A stretch of 64,000 nucleotides of DNA from Scybalousia_A sp045221575 (GCA_045221575.1 JBGUWU010000013.1:38704-102703); one strand, 5' to 3'. Shown: positions 1 through 9,573, counted from the stretch's first letter. The notes: generated by a model from the sequence alone, not told the origin. Translations and numbers: made by a program.

Positions 1-2
1 AT

Positions 3-803
3 GAGTTTGAAAGTTTAGTATTCGGAAACACCGGCTTAGGAAGAATGATTTTAGGAACAGAAGATAAGGTCAAGTCTTTTTCTTCCTCACAAGTCATAGA
101 ATTTATTAAAAAGAATTGGGCGACAAACTTAATAGTTATCTCCACTGTAGGAGATATTAAATTTGAAAGATGGGTACGCTTAATAGAAAAGTTCTTCGGT
201 CAAATCCCACTTAAACCTCTTGATAGACAAAGACGAGAAAAGTATAACTACATTCCACAACACAAAGAGTTTTTACGAGATACTTATCAAGCGCATATCA
301 TGCTTGGAAGTCCTTGTTATGATTATACTTCAGATAAAAAAGTTGCTTTCTCCCTACTAAATAATATTCTTGGATCTTCAGCAATGAACTCTTGTTTAAA
401 TATGAATATTAGAGAAAAATATGGATTTACTTATTTAATAGAATCTTCTTATAACGCTTATAGCGATAATGGCATTTTTCAGATATACGCAGGAACTGAT
501 GAACAATATATCGACAAAACGTTATCGCTAATAAAAAAAGAACTGCAAAGAAAAGTTGATAAGCGTTTAACACAGTCCCAAATACATAAAGCAAAAGAGC
601 AATTGAAAGGACAACTATCTATTCAAAACGATTACAATAGAGAAGAAATGCTTGCTATAGGTAAATCTCTTCTCAATTATAATAGAGTTCAGAGTTTAGA
701 AGAAACTTTTTCTGATATAGATTCTATATCTGCAGAAGATATATTAGAAGTAGCTTCAGAAATATTTAATCTTGATAATTTTTCAACAATAATATACAAA
801 TAA
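3..803 (+). CDS. M16 family peptidase, C-terminal part (truncated by window start)
   Basis: The open frame runs in from the window edge; residues before the first ATG at 45 (EFESLVFGNTGLGR) already read as M16 sequence, so the gene starts upstream. About 266 residues are visible. They match the C-terminal half of pitrilysin/processing-peptidase-like zinc proteases: a strand after LVFGN..LGR.ILG, then the second M16 domain with LGSPCYDYTSDKK and NSCLNMNIREKYGFTYLIESSYNAYSD-type features (the conserved R-x-x-x-G-x-x-Y region that helps bind substrate). The catalytic HxxEH motif lies outside the window. It ends with a hairpin terminator shared with the convergent leuS. The family assignment is firm; the substrate is unknown. 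Confidence 0.85.
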   Translation, partial: EFESLVFGNTGLGRMILGTEDKVKSFSSSQVIEFIKKNWATNLIVISTVGDIKFERWVRLIEKFFGQIPLKPLDRQRREKYNYIPQHKEFLRDTYQAHIMLGSPCYDYTSDKKVAFSLLNNILGSSAMNSCLNMNIREKYGFTYLIESSYNAYSDNGIFQIYAGTDEQYIDKTLSLIKKELQRKVDKRLTQSQIHKAKEQLKGQLSIQNDYNREEMLAIGKSLLNYNRVQSLEETFSDIDSISAEDILEVASEIFNLDNFSTIIYK

Positions 804-865
804 ATTAGAGAAGAGAAATTGTAAAGAAACAGTGAGAACGAAGAGACTAAAGCTGACAATAATAT

Positions 866-898
866 AAAGCGACTAAAGATATAAACTTTAGTCGCTTT
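866..898. terminator. Bidirectional hairpin between M16 gene and leuS
   Basis: A perfect 13-bp stem (AAAGCGACTAAAG / CTTTAGTCGCTTT) with a 7-nt loop lies between the convergent M16 and leuS genes. The T-tract is weak on both sides, so termination is inferred mainly from the stem and position. Confidence 0.6.
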
Positions 899-925
899 GT
901 GTTATTACAAGCAGAGACTTCCCTG

Positions 926-3748
926 CTATTTTACAACAATATTTACAATCTTACCTGGAACAAATATTACCTTAACTATTTCTTTTCCTTCCAAATGTTT
1001 TTGTAGTTGAGGATCATTTACAACTTCTTGTTTAATTTCTTCAGCATCTTTATCCAGAGGAAACTCTATAAATGCTTTTGTTTTTCCATTAACAGAAATA
1101 GGATAACGATAATCTGTGTCTTTAAGATATTCTTCTAAATATTTAGGAAATTCTGCGTATGTAATAGTTGATTCTTCTCCCATCAAGTGCCATAGTTCCT
1201 CAGCTATATGAGGTGCAAATGGAGAGATAAGAATACATAATGGTTTAAGTATTGCTTTCTTATGACAATGCTTATCTGTTAGTTCATTACAAATAATCAT
1301 AAATGTACTAACACAAGTATTCAAAGAAAAACGTTCAACATCGTCTTCCACTTTCTTTATTGTCCTATGAAGAAGTTGAAGTTCTTGTTTTGTCGGTTCT
1401 TCATCTGTTAAACAAAGTCCATCATTATTAACATACAAACGCCAGAACTTTTTAAGAAAACGGCTTACACCTTCTATACCTTGAACGTCCCAAGGTTTGG
1501 ATTGTTCAACAGGACCAAGAAACATTTCATATAAACGCAAAGTATCTGCTCCATATCTCTCAACAAGAGAATCTGGGTTAATAACATTATAAAGACTCTT
1601 AGACATTTTTTCTACCTCATTACCACAGATATATTTTCCTTCTTCCAAAACAAATTCTGCATTTTCAAACTCTGCTCTCCATTTTCTCAAAGCCTCTATA
1701 TCCACTACATTATTTGCATCTACAAGAGATATATCTATATGTATTGGGTCAGTATCATAATCCTGTTTAAGATTATAAGAAACGTATGTATCAACATTAG
1801 GAGTTGTATCTAAGTCTTCGTTAGTCTTATCTTGTTTTACTCTATATACAAAACAACTCTTTCCTTGTATCATACCCTGATTAACTAATCGTTGATAAGG
1901 TTCATCTTTGCAAGCAATACCTATATCAAATAAGAACTTAGATATAAACCTTGAATAAAGCAAATGACCTGTTGCATGTTCTGAGCCTCCTACGTATAAA
2001 TCAACATTTTGCCAATATTCATTAGCTTGCTTAGAAAAGAACTCATTTTCGTTATTTGGGTCCATATATCTAAGAGAATAAGCATTAGAGCCTGCAAAGC
2101 CAGGCATAGTATTAGTTTCATAAGGGTAACCTTCTTCTGTGTGCCAATTCTCTGCTCGTGCCAAAGGAGGTTCTCCATTCTCTGTTGGCAGATAAGAAGA
2201 AACTTCTGGCAAAAGTAAAGGAAGCTGTTCAATGTTTAGTGTTTGTGGAATACCATCTTTATAATATACAGGGAAAGGTTCTCCCCAATATCTTTGACGA
2301 GAAAATATTGCATCTCTCAAACGATAATTGGTTGTTGCATAACCAAGTTGATGTTCTTCTATATAGTCTATTGCTTTATTGATAGCTTCTTTCACTTCAA
2401 AACCATTAAGGAATCCTGAGTGAATCATTTTTCCTTCTTTAGCATCACGACTTTCTTTCCAAGCGTATGTATTACTCTCCTGCTCTCCCTCTGGTAGTAC
2501 TACTTCAAGAATAGGAAGCATAAATTTCTTTGCAAATGCAAAGTCTCTACTATCATGAGCTGGAACTGCCATAATTGCTCCTGTTCCATAACCCATAAGA
2601 ACGTAGTCAGAGATATAAATAGGTATCTGTTTATTATTTATTGGATTGATAGCGTATGCTCCTGTAAAAATACCACTAACTTGTTTTACGTCAGCTTCTC
2701 TTTCTCTTTCAGAACGAGATTTTGTTTGTTCAATATAATGTTTTACTTCTATTTTATAGTTTTGAGTTGTTATTTTGCTAACAAGAGGATGTTCTGGTGA
2801 AAGGACCATGAAACTTACTCCAAAAATTGTATCTGCTCTTGTTGTAAAAACTTCCAAAACATCATCAAAGCCTTTTATTTTAAAATAAACAGCACAACCT
2901 CTACTCTTTCCTATCCAATTTCTTTGAACTTCTTTTATACTATCTGTCCAATCCAAAGTTTCCAAACCACTAAGAAGTCTTTCTGCATAAGCGGTTATTC
3001 TTAATGACCATTGTTGCATTGGCTTTCTTTCAACAGGATAACCTCCTCTAACACTAACTCCATTAACTACCTCATCATTTGCTAATACGGTTCCAAGTTT
3101 TTCACACCAATTAACCATAGAAACAGATAGATAAGCCAAACGGTAATTCATCAAAACATCACTCTTTTCTTTTTCTGAATAAGCATTCCATTCTTCAGCA
3201 GAAAAAACAAGTTGTTTTGTTTGTGCAACGTTTAAGTTTTCAGAACCTTCTTTTTCAAACCTCTCTATCAAATTTGAGATTGGTTGAGCCTTTTGTGTTT
3301 CGTTACAAAAATAAGAATTAAACAATTGAATAAAAGTCCATTGTGTCCATTTATAGTATTTAGGATCGCAAGTTCTAACTTCTCTGTCCCAATCATAAGA
3401 AAGACCTATCAAATCCAATTGTTGTTTATATCTTTCTATGTTTTTTTCAGTAGTAATAGCAGGGTGTTGTCCGGTTTGAATAGCATATTGTTCAGCAGGC
3501 AAACCGTATGAATCAAAACCCATAGGATGTAATACATTAAAGCCTTTTAAACGTTTATATCTCGCAAATATATCAGAAGCAATGTAACCTAATGGATGTC
3601 CAACATGAAGTCCTGCACCACTTGGGTAAGGAAACATATCTAAAACATAGTATTTCTGTTTGCTATTATCTATTTCTGTCTTATAAGTTTTGTTTTCTTT
3701 CCAAAACTTTTGCCATTTCTTTTCAATTGAGTTAAAATGATATTCCAT
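926..3748 (-). CDS. leuS: Leucyl-tRNA synthetase
   Basis: Charges tRNA-Leu with leucine (class I aminoacyl-tRNA synthetase, cytoplasmic). At 940 aa it is longer than the E. coli enzyme (about 860) but as expected for Bacteroidota. The HIGH-type motif is HVGH at residues 48-51 after MFPYPSGAGL. The editing (CP1) domain follows with TRADTIFGVSF and the T-rich GTGAIMAVPAHDSRDF segment. KMSKS is at 714-718, followed by YGADTLRLYEMFLGP. A lineage-type insertion (about residues 640-710) precedes KMSKS. A TAATTTTGC -7 element lies 17 nt upstream of the ATG. Not in an operon: the gene stands between two hairpins. Confidence 0.98.
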   Translation of the reverse strand: MEYHFNSIEKKWQKFWKENKTYKTEIDNSKQKYYVLDMFPYPSGAGLHVGHPLGYIASDIFARYKRLKGFNVLHPMGFDSYGLPAEQYAIQTGQHPAITTEKNIERYKQQLDLIGLSYDWDREVRTCDPKYYKWTQWTFIQLFNSYFCNETQKAQPISNLIERFEKEGSENLNVAQTKQLVFSAEEWNAYSEKEKSDVLMNYRLAYLSVSMVNWCEKLGTVLANDEVVNGVSVRGGYPVERKPMQQWSLRITAYAERLLSGLETLDWTDSIKEVQRNWIGKSRGCAVYFKIKGFDDVLEVFTTRADTIFGVSFMVLSPEHPLVSKITTQNYKIEVKHYIEQTKSRSEREREADVKQVSGIFTGAYAINPINNKQIPIYISDYVLMGYGTGAIMAVPAHDSRDFAFAKKFMLPILEVVLPEGEQESNTYAWKESRDAKEGKMIHSGFLNGFEVKEAINKAIDYIEEHQLGYATTNYRLRDAIFSRQRYWGEPFPVYYKDGIPQTLNIEQLPLLLPEVSSYLPTENGEPPLARAENWHTEEGYPYETNTMPGFAGSNAYSLRYMDPNNENEFFSKQANEYWQNVDLYVGGSEHATGHLLYSRFISKFLFDIGIACKDEPYQRLVNQGMIQGKSCFVYRVKQDKTNEDLDTTPNVDTYVSYNLKQDYDTDPIHIDISLVDANNVVDIEALRKWRAEFENAEFVLEEGKYICGNEVEKMSKSLYNVINPDSLVERYGADTLRLYEMFLGPVEQSKPWDVQGIEGVSRFLKKFWRLYVNNDGLCLTDEEPTKQELQLLHRTIKKVEDDVERFSLNTCVSTFMIICNELTDKHCHKKAILKPLCILISPFAPHIAEELWHLMGEESTITYAEFPKYLEEYLKDTDYRYPISVNGKTKAFIEFPLDKDAEEIKQEVVNDPQLQKHLEGKEIVKVIFVPGKIVNIVVK

Positions 3749-3764
3749 TATGTAAAAATTTTTG

Positions 3765-3772
3765 CAAAATTA
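3765..3772 (-). promoter_or_regulatory. leuS promoter, -7 element
   Basis: TAATTTTG followed by C on the minus strand matches the Bacteroidota -7 consensus TAnnTTTG, 17 nt before the leuS ATG. No clear TTG was found at the -33 distance. Confidence 0.55.
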
Positions 3773-3840
3773 CAAAAACTTTTAAAACTAATATTGACCT
3801 ACAACAATTAATATATTTTATTTAATTCACAAAACGCCGT

Positions 3841-3958
3841 TTTTGAAAAAAAAGAGTTGATTTTTGAAAAAAAAGAGTTGGTTTTTGTAGTAAAAAGATT
3901 TGATTTTAAAAATTTAAATCTTGATCTTTTTATATTAAAATCAAGTCTTTTTTTGGCA
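3841..3958. repeat. GAGTTGATTTT hairpin repeat, copy 1
   Basis: Two direct 21-bp units (TTTTTGA8GAGTTGA/G) are followed by an imperfect hairpin whose arms are AAAGATTTGATTTTAA and TTAAAATCAAGTCTTT. The same GAGTTGATTTT words recur at about 19154-19240 and 34434-34522. It lies between DUF4293 and leuS, both on the minus strand. An apparent 60-residue reading frame here is only this low-complexity repeat. Confidence 0.6.
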
Positions 3959-3977
3959 AGTTTAAATCCACGAATAG

Positions 3978-4012
3978 AAAAAGAGAACAAACCAATGATT
4001 TGTTCTCTTTAA
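3978..4012 (-). terminator. Terminator of DUF4293 gene
   Basis: A 12-bp stem (AAAGAGAACAAA / TTTGTTCTCTTT, 7-nt loop) lies 22 nt after the minus-strand stop codon and is followed by T-rich sequence on that strand. Confidence 0.75.
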
Positions 4013-4032
4013 TTTATTTAAAATCTAAGTTT

Positions 4033-4551
4033 CTATCTTAATCTATCACTTGAACGGACAAGTTTTTCGTCCTTTCTTATTCCATTACGAGCAAAAATAA
4101 GACATAATATTTGACCTACACAGAAATAAGAGCCGACTCCATAAATAGTTTTGGCAGATTTAAATATGGAATCCATCATATCTTCTTTGCCCTGCATGAA
4201 ATATTGCAAGATTTCTTTCAATCCCGCATCAGTTTGATACAAGAACAAAACCAAAGTATAGGCTACAGCCACCAAAAAGGCGAATGCCAGAACCTTCATC
4301 TGCAAAACTCTGTTCTTATATAAAAATATAGTAACAAGAGTTAAAGCAATGAAAACACAGTTCAGTATTATCAATACTATTGCAGAAGATTGTTGATAAT
4401 AACTTGGCGAATTGATGTCTGGAGTTTTGGCAACAAGATTATAGATTATGTCTTGGTCTTGCAAAGAAAAGTTTGCCAATGGAAAGAAAAAAGCCAAAAC
4501 AGCTAAAAGTGCTGCCAAGAAAAGCCATAATGTTTGAATTCTTTGTATCAT
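4033..4551 (-). CDS. DUF4293 family membrane protein
   Basis: 172 aa. The N-terminus MIQRIQTLWLFLAALLAVL is characteristic of the Bacteroidota-specific DUF4293 family. Four hydrophobic segments are visible at about residues 7-28, 55-77, 88-107 and 135-155, so it is an integral inner-membrane protein with a basic C-terminal tail. Function is unknown for the family. It follows the threonine dehydrogenase gene by 36 nt on the same strand, so the two may be co-transcribed. Confidence 0.85.
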   Translation of the reverse strand: MIQRIQTLWLFLAALLAVLAFFFPLANFSLQDQDIIYNLVAKTPDINSPSYYQQSSAIVLIILNCVFIALTLVTIFLYKNRVLQMKVLAFAFLVAVAYTLVLFLYQTDAGLKEILQYFMQGKEDMMDSIFKSAKTIYGVGSYFCVGQILCLIFARNGIRKDEKLVRSSDRLR

Positions 4552-4587
4552 ATCTCGTATGTTTATCGTTTAAAGAATTTTTTGAAT

Positions 4588-5544
4588 TTATTTTCCAAAT
4601 TTAACTTTAAGTTTCGCAATCATATCTTCAGTCATCTTTGGCAAATCATATTCAGGTTTAAATCCCCATTCTTGTCTTGCACAAGAATCGTCCATCCAAT
4701 TAGGCCATGAATTTGCAATAGACTGCATTACATCATCAACTTCGTAAGTCATTTTGAAAGAAGGGAAGTGTTTCTTTACTTCATTGTAGATTTCTTCTGG
4801 GTCAAAGTGCATTGCTGTAACGTTGAATGAGTTTCTATGAATAAGTTTTGTTGGATCTGCTTCCATAATATTGATTGCTGCATTCAATGCATCAGGCATA
4901 TACATCATATCCAAAAGAGTTCCTTTCTTTAATGGACAAACAAAATCTTCACCTTTTACTGCTGCGTAATAAATATTTACCGCATAGTCTGTTGTTCCAC
5001 CTCCTGGAGGAGTAACATAAGAAATCAAACCAGGGAATCTTACACTTCTTGCATCAACACCAAAACGTTTGTAGTAATAATCTCCCAATAATTCACCGGT
5101 TACTTTTGTTACACCATAAATAGTTTGAGGTCTTTGGATCGTATCTTGTGGAGTTCCGTCCAAAGGAGTACTTGGTCCAAAAGCTCCTATTGATGATGGA
5201 GTAAATAAAGCACATTTCTTTTCTCTTGCTATTTCTAAGCAATTAATTAATGCTCCCATTCCAACATTCCAACCAAGCATTGGATTCTTTTCTGCTGTTG
5301 CACTAAGAATAGCAACTAAGTTATAAATAGCATCAATATTGTATTTATCAACTATTTCTGCTATTTGCTTAGCATCACAAGCATCTATCTTACCAATAGG
5401 ACCTGTTTCTTGAATTTGTTTTGTTAATCTTTCAGGATTTAAATCTGTGGCAACAACATTAGCTCCGCCATAAACCTCTCTTAATCTTACTGTAAGTTCA
5501 GAACCTATTTGACCGCCTGAACCCAATACTAATATTCTTTTCAT
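4588..5544 (-). CDS. NAD-dependent L-threonine 3-dehydrogenase, epimerase-type (SDR family)
   Basis: 318 aa extended short-chain dehydrogenase. The Rossmann nucleotide loop GSGGQIG is at about residues 8-14, followed by VVATDLNPE (acidic residue selecting NAD). SSIGAFGP and the catalytic pair YGVTK (IYGVTKVTGELLGDYYYKRFG) follow. The sequence PGLISYVTPPGGGTTDYAVNIYYAAVKG matches the threonine dehydrogenase branch of the UDP-glucose-4-epimerase-like family, which oxidises L-threonine to 2-amino-3-ketobutyrate. No Kbl (glycine acetyltransferase) gene is in the window, so the pathway partner is elsewhere. A sugar-nucleotide epimerase role is the main alternative but fits less well. Confidence 0.88.
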   Translation of the reverse strand: MKRILVLGSGGQIGSELTVRLREVYGGANVVATDLNPERLTKQIQETGPIGKIDACDAKQIAEIVDKYNIDAIYNLVAILSATAEKNPMLGWNVGMGALINCLEIAREKKCALFTPSSIGAFGPSTPLDGTPQDTIQRPQTIYGVTKVTGELLGDYYYKRFGVDARSVRFPGLISYVTPPGGGTTDYAVNIYYAAVKGEDFVCPLKKGTLLDMMYMPDALNAAINIMEADPTKLIHRNSFNVTAMHFDPEEIYNEVKKHFPSFKMTYEVDDVMQSIANSWPNWMDDSCARQEWGFKPEYDLPKMTEDMIAKLKVKFGK

Positions 5545-5581
5545 TATGTGTTGTTTTTGATAAACGTTTTAAAAATTTTTG

Positions 5582-5589
5582 CAAAGTTA
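5582..5589 (-). promoter_or_regulatory. -7 element for threonine dehydrogenase/DUF4293 transcript
   Basis: TAACTTTG followed by C on the minus strand, 37 nt before the ATG, fits TAnnTTTG. The -33 element is not obvious. Confidence 0.5.
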
Positions 5590-5671
5590 CATCTTTTTTT
5601 TAAAACAGAATATTCTGCAAAAATAATTACGTTTATTTAGAACAAATGTTATTAAGTTTTATTATTTTTAT

Positions 5672-5702
5672 TTTGAGTATAGAATAAAAATTCATACTTT
5701 TG
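5672..5702 (+). promoter_or_regulatory. Promoter of C69 dipeptidase gene
   Basis: TTTG at 5672-5675 and TACTTTTG at 5695-5702, separated by 19 bp, are a full match to the Bacteroidota housekeeping promoter. The predicted leader is about 135 nt, AT-rich and without a riboswitch that I recognise. Confidence 0.75.
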
Positions 5703-5843
5703 CAAGCCAAAATAATAGTTGAAGCATAACAAAGTGAATATTCTTCAAAATATTTGTAACGTTGGAAATTTATCAAAGAAGATAAACGTTGGTATTAAAA
5801 AAAACAGAATAATTAAAAGAATAAAAAATAAAAAACTTATCAA

Positions 5844-7472
5844 ATGAAAAGAATACAAATACTTTTACTTACAACAGTGTTTTGTTCTCTTGTTGTAAAT
5901 GCTCAAAACGAAGAATACATTAACGGAACTACTAATCCTCTTTCTTGTACAAGTATTATGGTTGGCAAAAATGCTTCTGTAGATGGTTCGGTTATAACTT
6001 CTCATACTTGTGATTCATGGTACAGAACTTGGTTCAATATTGTACAATCTAAGGATTGGAAAGAAAAAGACAGTGTTGCTATATTTGATGGCAGAATGCA
6101 CACACAAAGTCCTTCTGATAGCACTAAGATGTATTTGAAAGGCAAGATACCACAAGTAAAACATACTTTCCGTTTCTTAGATTCTGCTTATCCTTGCTTG
6201 AATGAGAAACAAGTTGCTATGGGTGAGACAACAATTTCTGGGAAAGACACCCTTGAAAACCCTAACGGCATGTTCAAAATAGAAGAACTGCAACGCATAG
6301 CCTTACAAAGAGCAAGCACAGCTAAAGAAGCTATAAAAATTATGGGCGACTTGATAAAACAATATGGTTATGGTGATGCAGGAGAGTGCTTAACCATTGC
6401 CGACAAAGAAGAAGTGTGGATTTTTGAAGTCTTTGGTGAAGGTAAAGATAAGATTGGTGGAGTCTGGGCGGCACAAAGAATACCTGATGATGAGATTGCT
6501 GTATCTGCTAACATCTCCCGTATTTCAAAAATAAACAAGAAAGATAAGAAGAACTTTATGTTTTCCGATAATATCTTTGATGTCGCAAAACGATTAGGTC
6601 TTTGGGACGGAAAAGAAGAGTTTTGTTTTTGGAAAGTGTTTAGTGGTGGCAATTATTTTGGTGAAAAGAAAAACTATAGTGTAAGAGAACATTATATAAT
6701 GTCTTACTTAGCACCATCTTTAAACCTAAGTGATACGGTAGAAGAGTTGCCTTTGAGTGTAAAACCAGATAAAAAAGTAAGTGTAGAAGAAGTTATTAGT
6801 CTTTTAGGGTCTTATTATGAAGGTACAGACCTAAACCTTAGCGGAAGAAATCTTATACCTAATCCTAAGCACAAAGATAAAGATGGAAACATAGTAGAAA
6901 ACGAACCTGATAGTATTGTCTCTCCTTTTTCAAACCCTTGGATGCGACCAGACGAAATCAACATGTACTATGCTAAAGGAGACTCTGCTATGAAAAATAT
7001 TCGTACTGTTAGTGTATCATGGTGCGCTTATAGTACAGTTATTCAATTAAGAAATTGGTTAGATGACGATATTGGCGGCGTTGCTTGGATTTGCTTAGAC
7101 AATCCTGGTGAATCTCCACGCTTTCCTGTTTTTTCTGGCAATACAGAATTACCTCAGATGCTAAAAATTTGTGGACAACATAGCGACAGAGAAGACGCAG
7201 CTCTTTGGCATTATAGAAAAGCGAACCGATTAGCAACAGTTAGATGGGGAAATTATAGAAAAATATTAGAACCTGCGAGAGATTATTTCACAACAAAGGG
7301 ACAAAGAGAACTATCTTACGTAGAAAACACGTACACGCAGTTGAAAAAAGAAGATAAAGACCAAGCTACCAAAATGCTTAATGGATATATTTTTGACTTT
7401 TTTGGTGCTACAATAGTAAAATGGGACGAACTTACTCGTACTTTTTGGAGACAAACTTGGACAGGTTTTTGA
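5844..7472 (+). CDS. Secreted C69 family dipeptidase
   Basis: 542 aa with an N-terminal signal peptide (hydrophobic LLLTTVFCSLVVNAQ, predicted cleavage near residue 20). The Cys of NPLSCTSIMVGKNASVDGS (about residue 35) is the expected N-terminal-nucleophile cysteine of PepD-like C69 peptidases, and the following THTCD-like segment and NPNGMFKIEELQRIALQRA are typical of the family. Members cleave dipeptides. The signal peptide implies export, so the enzyme probably works in the periplasm on peptides taken up by the cell. It has its own promoter and is followed 25 nt later by ispH. Confidence 0.88.
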   Translation: MKRIQILLLTTVFCSLVVNAQNEEYINGTTNPLSCTSIMVGKNASVDGSVITSHTCDSWYRTWFNIVQSKDWKEKDSVAIFDGRMHTQSPSDSTKMYLKGKIPQVKHTFRFLDSAYPCLNEKQVAMGETTISGKDTLENPNGMFKIEELQRIALQRASTAKEAIKIMGDLIKQYGYGDAGECLTIADKEEVWIFEVFGEGKDKIGGVWAAQRIPDDEIAVSANISRISKINKKDKKNFMFSDNIFDVAKRLGLWDGKEEFCFWKVFSGGNYFGEKKNYSVREHYIMSYLAPSLNLSDTVEELPLSVKPDKKVSVEEVISLLGSYYEGTDLNLSGRNLIPNPKHKDKDGNIVENEPDSIVSPFSNPWMRPDEINMYYAKGDSAMKNIRTVSVSWCAYSTVIQLRNWLDDDIGGVAWICLDNPGESPRFPVFSGNTELPQMLKICGQHSDREDAALWHYRKANRLATVRWGNYRKILEPARDYFTTKGQRELSYVENTYTQLKKEDKDQATKMLNGYIFDFFGATIVKWDELTRTFWRQTWTGF

Positions 7473-7497
7473 TTTTCACAATCAAACATAAGGAATT

Positions 7498-8364
7498 ATG
7501 CAAATAACTATTGATAAACAAGCTGGATTTTGTTTTGGAGTGGTTAGTGCTATAGACACATTAGAGCAAGAATTGAAGAAAAACGATACTCTTTATTGCT
7601 TGGGTGATATAGTACATAACAACAAAGAGGTAGAACGTTTGGAAAAACTTGGATTAAAAACCATAAACAAAGCCGAATTTGAAAATTTAAGGAATTCTCG
7701 TGTGATGATCAGAGCACATGGAGAACCTCCTCAAACATATATTCAAGCAAAAAAGAACAATATTGAGATTATTGATGCAACTTGTCCGATGGTTTTAAAA
7801 CTTCAAAAAGATGTTCGCAAAGGTTATGAGCAAATGAAGAAAATAAACGGACAAATTGTTATATTTGGTAAAAAAGGACATGCTGAAGTTGTTGGTTTGG
7901 TAGGTCAAACAGAAAATACAGCCATAGTAGTTTCCAATGAAACAGACTTAAATCAAATAGATTTCTCTCGTCCTTTGCATATTTTTTCTCAAACTACTAA
8001 AAACAGAGAAGATTATCAAAAAATAATAGACATCATAAAACAGAAACACATTACAAAAGAAGTTTTTATAACAGATAGCATTTGTAAAAAAGTATCTTTA
8101 AGAGCGAAAAACATTGGAGATTTTGCGAAAAGTGTAGGTTGTGTTCTGTTTGTTTCAGGCAAAGACTCATCTAATGGCAACTATCTCTTTAATCTATGTT
8201 ATAAAGAGAATAAAAATACTTTCTTTATCTCAGATATACAAGATATAGACTTAGAACAAATAAAAAATTTCAACCATATTGGAATTAGCGGAGCAACTTC
8301 TACTCCTATGTGGTTGATGAAAAAAGTTGAAGATTATGTTTATAGAAAATTTAAAGATAAGTAA
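7498..8364 (+). CDS. ispH: 4-hydroxy-3-methylbut-2-enyl diphosphate reductase
   Basis: 288 aa. Last step of the MEP pathway: reduces HMBPP to IPP and DMAPP with a 4Fe-4S cluster. The cluster cysteines are visible at C12 (AGFCFGV), C96 (DATCPMV) and C196 (DSICKKVSLRA). Substrate-binding histidines lie in DIVHNNKEV (H40) and RAHGEP (H73), and the C-terminal SGATSTP loop matches the family's GASTP. The third cysteine context is a little unusual (CKK instead of CDAT). The 3' end overlaps recF by 29 nt, which suggests translational coupling. Confidence 0.97.
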   Translation: MQITIDKQAGFCFGVVSAIDTLEQELKKNDTLYCLGDIVHNNKEVERLEKLGLKTINKAEFENLRNSRVMIRAHGEPPQTYIQAKKNNIEIIDATCPMVLKLQKDVRKGYEQMKKINGQIVIFGKKGHAEVVGLVGQTENTAIVVSNETDLNQIDFSRPLHIFSQTTKNREDYQKIIDIIKQKHITKEVFITDSICKKVSLRAKNIGDFAKSVGCVLFVSGKDSSNGNYLFNLCYKENKNTFFISDIQDIDLEQIKNFNHIGISGATSTPMWLMKKVEDYVYRKFKDK

Positions 8365-9412
8365 TTTTAAAAACTTAGAAAGTTTTGAACACAATTTCTT
8401 ACAAATTAATTGCATTGTAGGTAACAACGGAGTTGGTAAAACTAATATCCTTGATGCAATATATTATCTTTCTTTTTGCAAAAGTTTTCATGCTTCTAAC
8501 GATTTAAATACTATTAAACATGGTGCGGATTTCTTTGCTTTATTTGGAACTTACTCTTTTGAAAACTCTGATAAAGAAAAATATTCTTGTTCTCAAAAAA
8601 AAGGAGAAAAAAAGAAATTTTTCCACGATAAAAATCCTTATAAAAAACTTTCCGAACATATTGGTAAATTACCTTGTGTTATTCTCTCACCTTACGACAG
8701 TCTTTATATCACAGGCTCATCGGAACAGAGAAGAAAGTTTATGGATATAGTTCTAAGTCAGACTGATATTGTGTATATGGACGCTCTTCTAAACTACAAC
8801 AGAAGTTTAGAACAGAAAAACAAACTGCTTAAGTTTATGCAAGAAACCCAGTCCTTTGATATCATACAATTAGATATATGGAACGAACGTTTGGACAAAT
8901 ATGCTCAAATCATTCAAGCTAAAAGGCAAGAGTTTTTTGACAATTTCCGTTCTTATTTCAACTTCTACTATGATTTTGTTTCTGAAAAGAAGGAAGTACC
9001 AAGTGTAGAATATCAAACTTATGAAGGTTCTCTACTTGAAAAGATGCACAAAAACTATGACAAAGAAAAGATACTTGGCTATACTCTTTCAGGAATACAT
9101 AGAGATGATATGATATTCAAACTTAATTCATACAACGTTCAAGAAATCGGCTCACAAGGACAACAAAAGACATTCACTCTCGCTATGAAATTGGCTCAAT
9201 ACTCTTTCCTTAAAGATAAAAAACACACTACTCCATTATTGTTATTAGATGATGTTTTTGATAAGTTTGATTTCTCTCGTGTAGAAAAGATTTTAAGACT
9301 TGTATCTGAAGACAATTTTGGGCAAATCTTCATTACCGACACACATATAGATAGAGTTAAAAATATTATACCACAATCCCATAAAGACAAAACAAATATT
9401 ATAACTATTTAA
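8336..9412 (+). CDS. recF: DNA replication/repair protein RecF
   Basis: 358 aa SMC-like ATPase that loads RecA at gaps with RecOR. I chose the ATG at 8336 (MFIENLKISNFKNLESF), the usual RecF N-terminus, over the upstream TTG at 8327. Walker A is GNNGVGKT (residues 29-36), the ABC signature region is TLSGIHRDD..GSQGQQKT, and Walker B is LLLLDDVFDKFD. It overlaps ispH by 29 nt. Its usual partners dnaA/dnaN are not adjacent, but the downstream DUF721 gene is a common recF neighbour in Bacteroidota. Confidence 0.97.
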   Translation: MFIENLKISNFKNLESFEHNFLQINCIVGNNGVGKTNILDAIYYLSFCKSFHASNDLNTIKHGADFFALFGTYSFENSDKEKYSCSQKKGEKKKFFHDKNPYKKLSEHIGKLPCVILSPYDSLYITGSSEQRRKFMDIVLSQTDIVYMDALLNYNRSLEQKNKLLKFMQETQSFDIIQLDIWNERLDKYAQIIQAKRQEFFDNFRSYFNFYYDFVSEKKEVPSVEYQTYEGSLLEKMHKNYDKEKILGYTLSGIHRDDMIFKLNSYNVQEIGSQGQQKTFTLAMKLAQYSFLKDKKHTTPLLLLDDVFDKFDFSRVEKILRLVSEDNFGQIFITDTHIDRVKNIIPQSHKDKTNIITI

Positions 9413-9423
9413 CAATATTTTAT

Positions 9424-9570
9424 AATTACTTGCAGTAATTTGGCCGTCTTCTTTGAAGTCTCTTGCAAAAATTTGGCCGTCTTCTTTGAAGCCACTTGCA
9501 AAAATTTGGCCGTCTTCTTTGAAGCCACCCCAATTACTAATTTCTAATTACTAATTTCTAATTAAAATAA
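9424..9570 (+). repeat. WGGF repeat element, copy A (three 33-bp cores plus tail)
   Basis: Three tandem cores start at 9429, 9462 and 9495, exactly 33 bp apart, each containing TTTGGCCGTCTTCTTTGAAG. They are followed by CCACCCCAATT and an AT tail of 7-bp units (ACTAATT, TCTAATT) that runs to 4 nt before the DUF721 start codon. On the minus strand one frame is open through all cores and reads WGGFKEDGQIFAS. The element fills the whole recF-DUF721 gap. Confidence 0.9.
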
Positions 9571-9573
9571 AAG

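Noticed and set aside
3808..3990. 60-residue frame on the minus strand
   Set aside because: Its residues (NSFFSK repeated, KSNLF) come directly from the GAGTTGATTTT hairpin repeat; no gene features.
8327..8335. TTG start of recF at 8327
   Set aside because: The ATG at 8336 gives the usual RecF N-terminus MFIENLKISNFKN and needs no alternative codon.
9424..9570. CRISPR array
   Set aside because: The 33-bp units are tandem without unique spacers and no cas genes are present.
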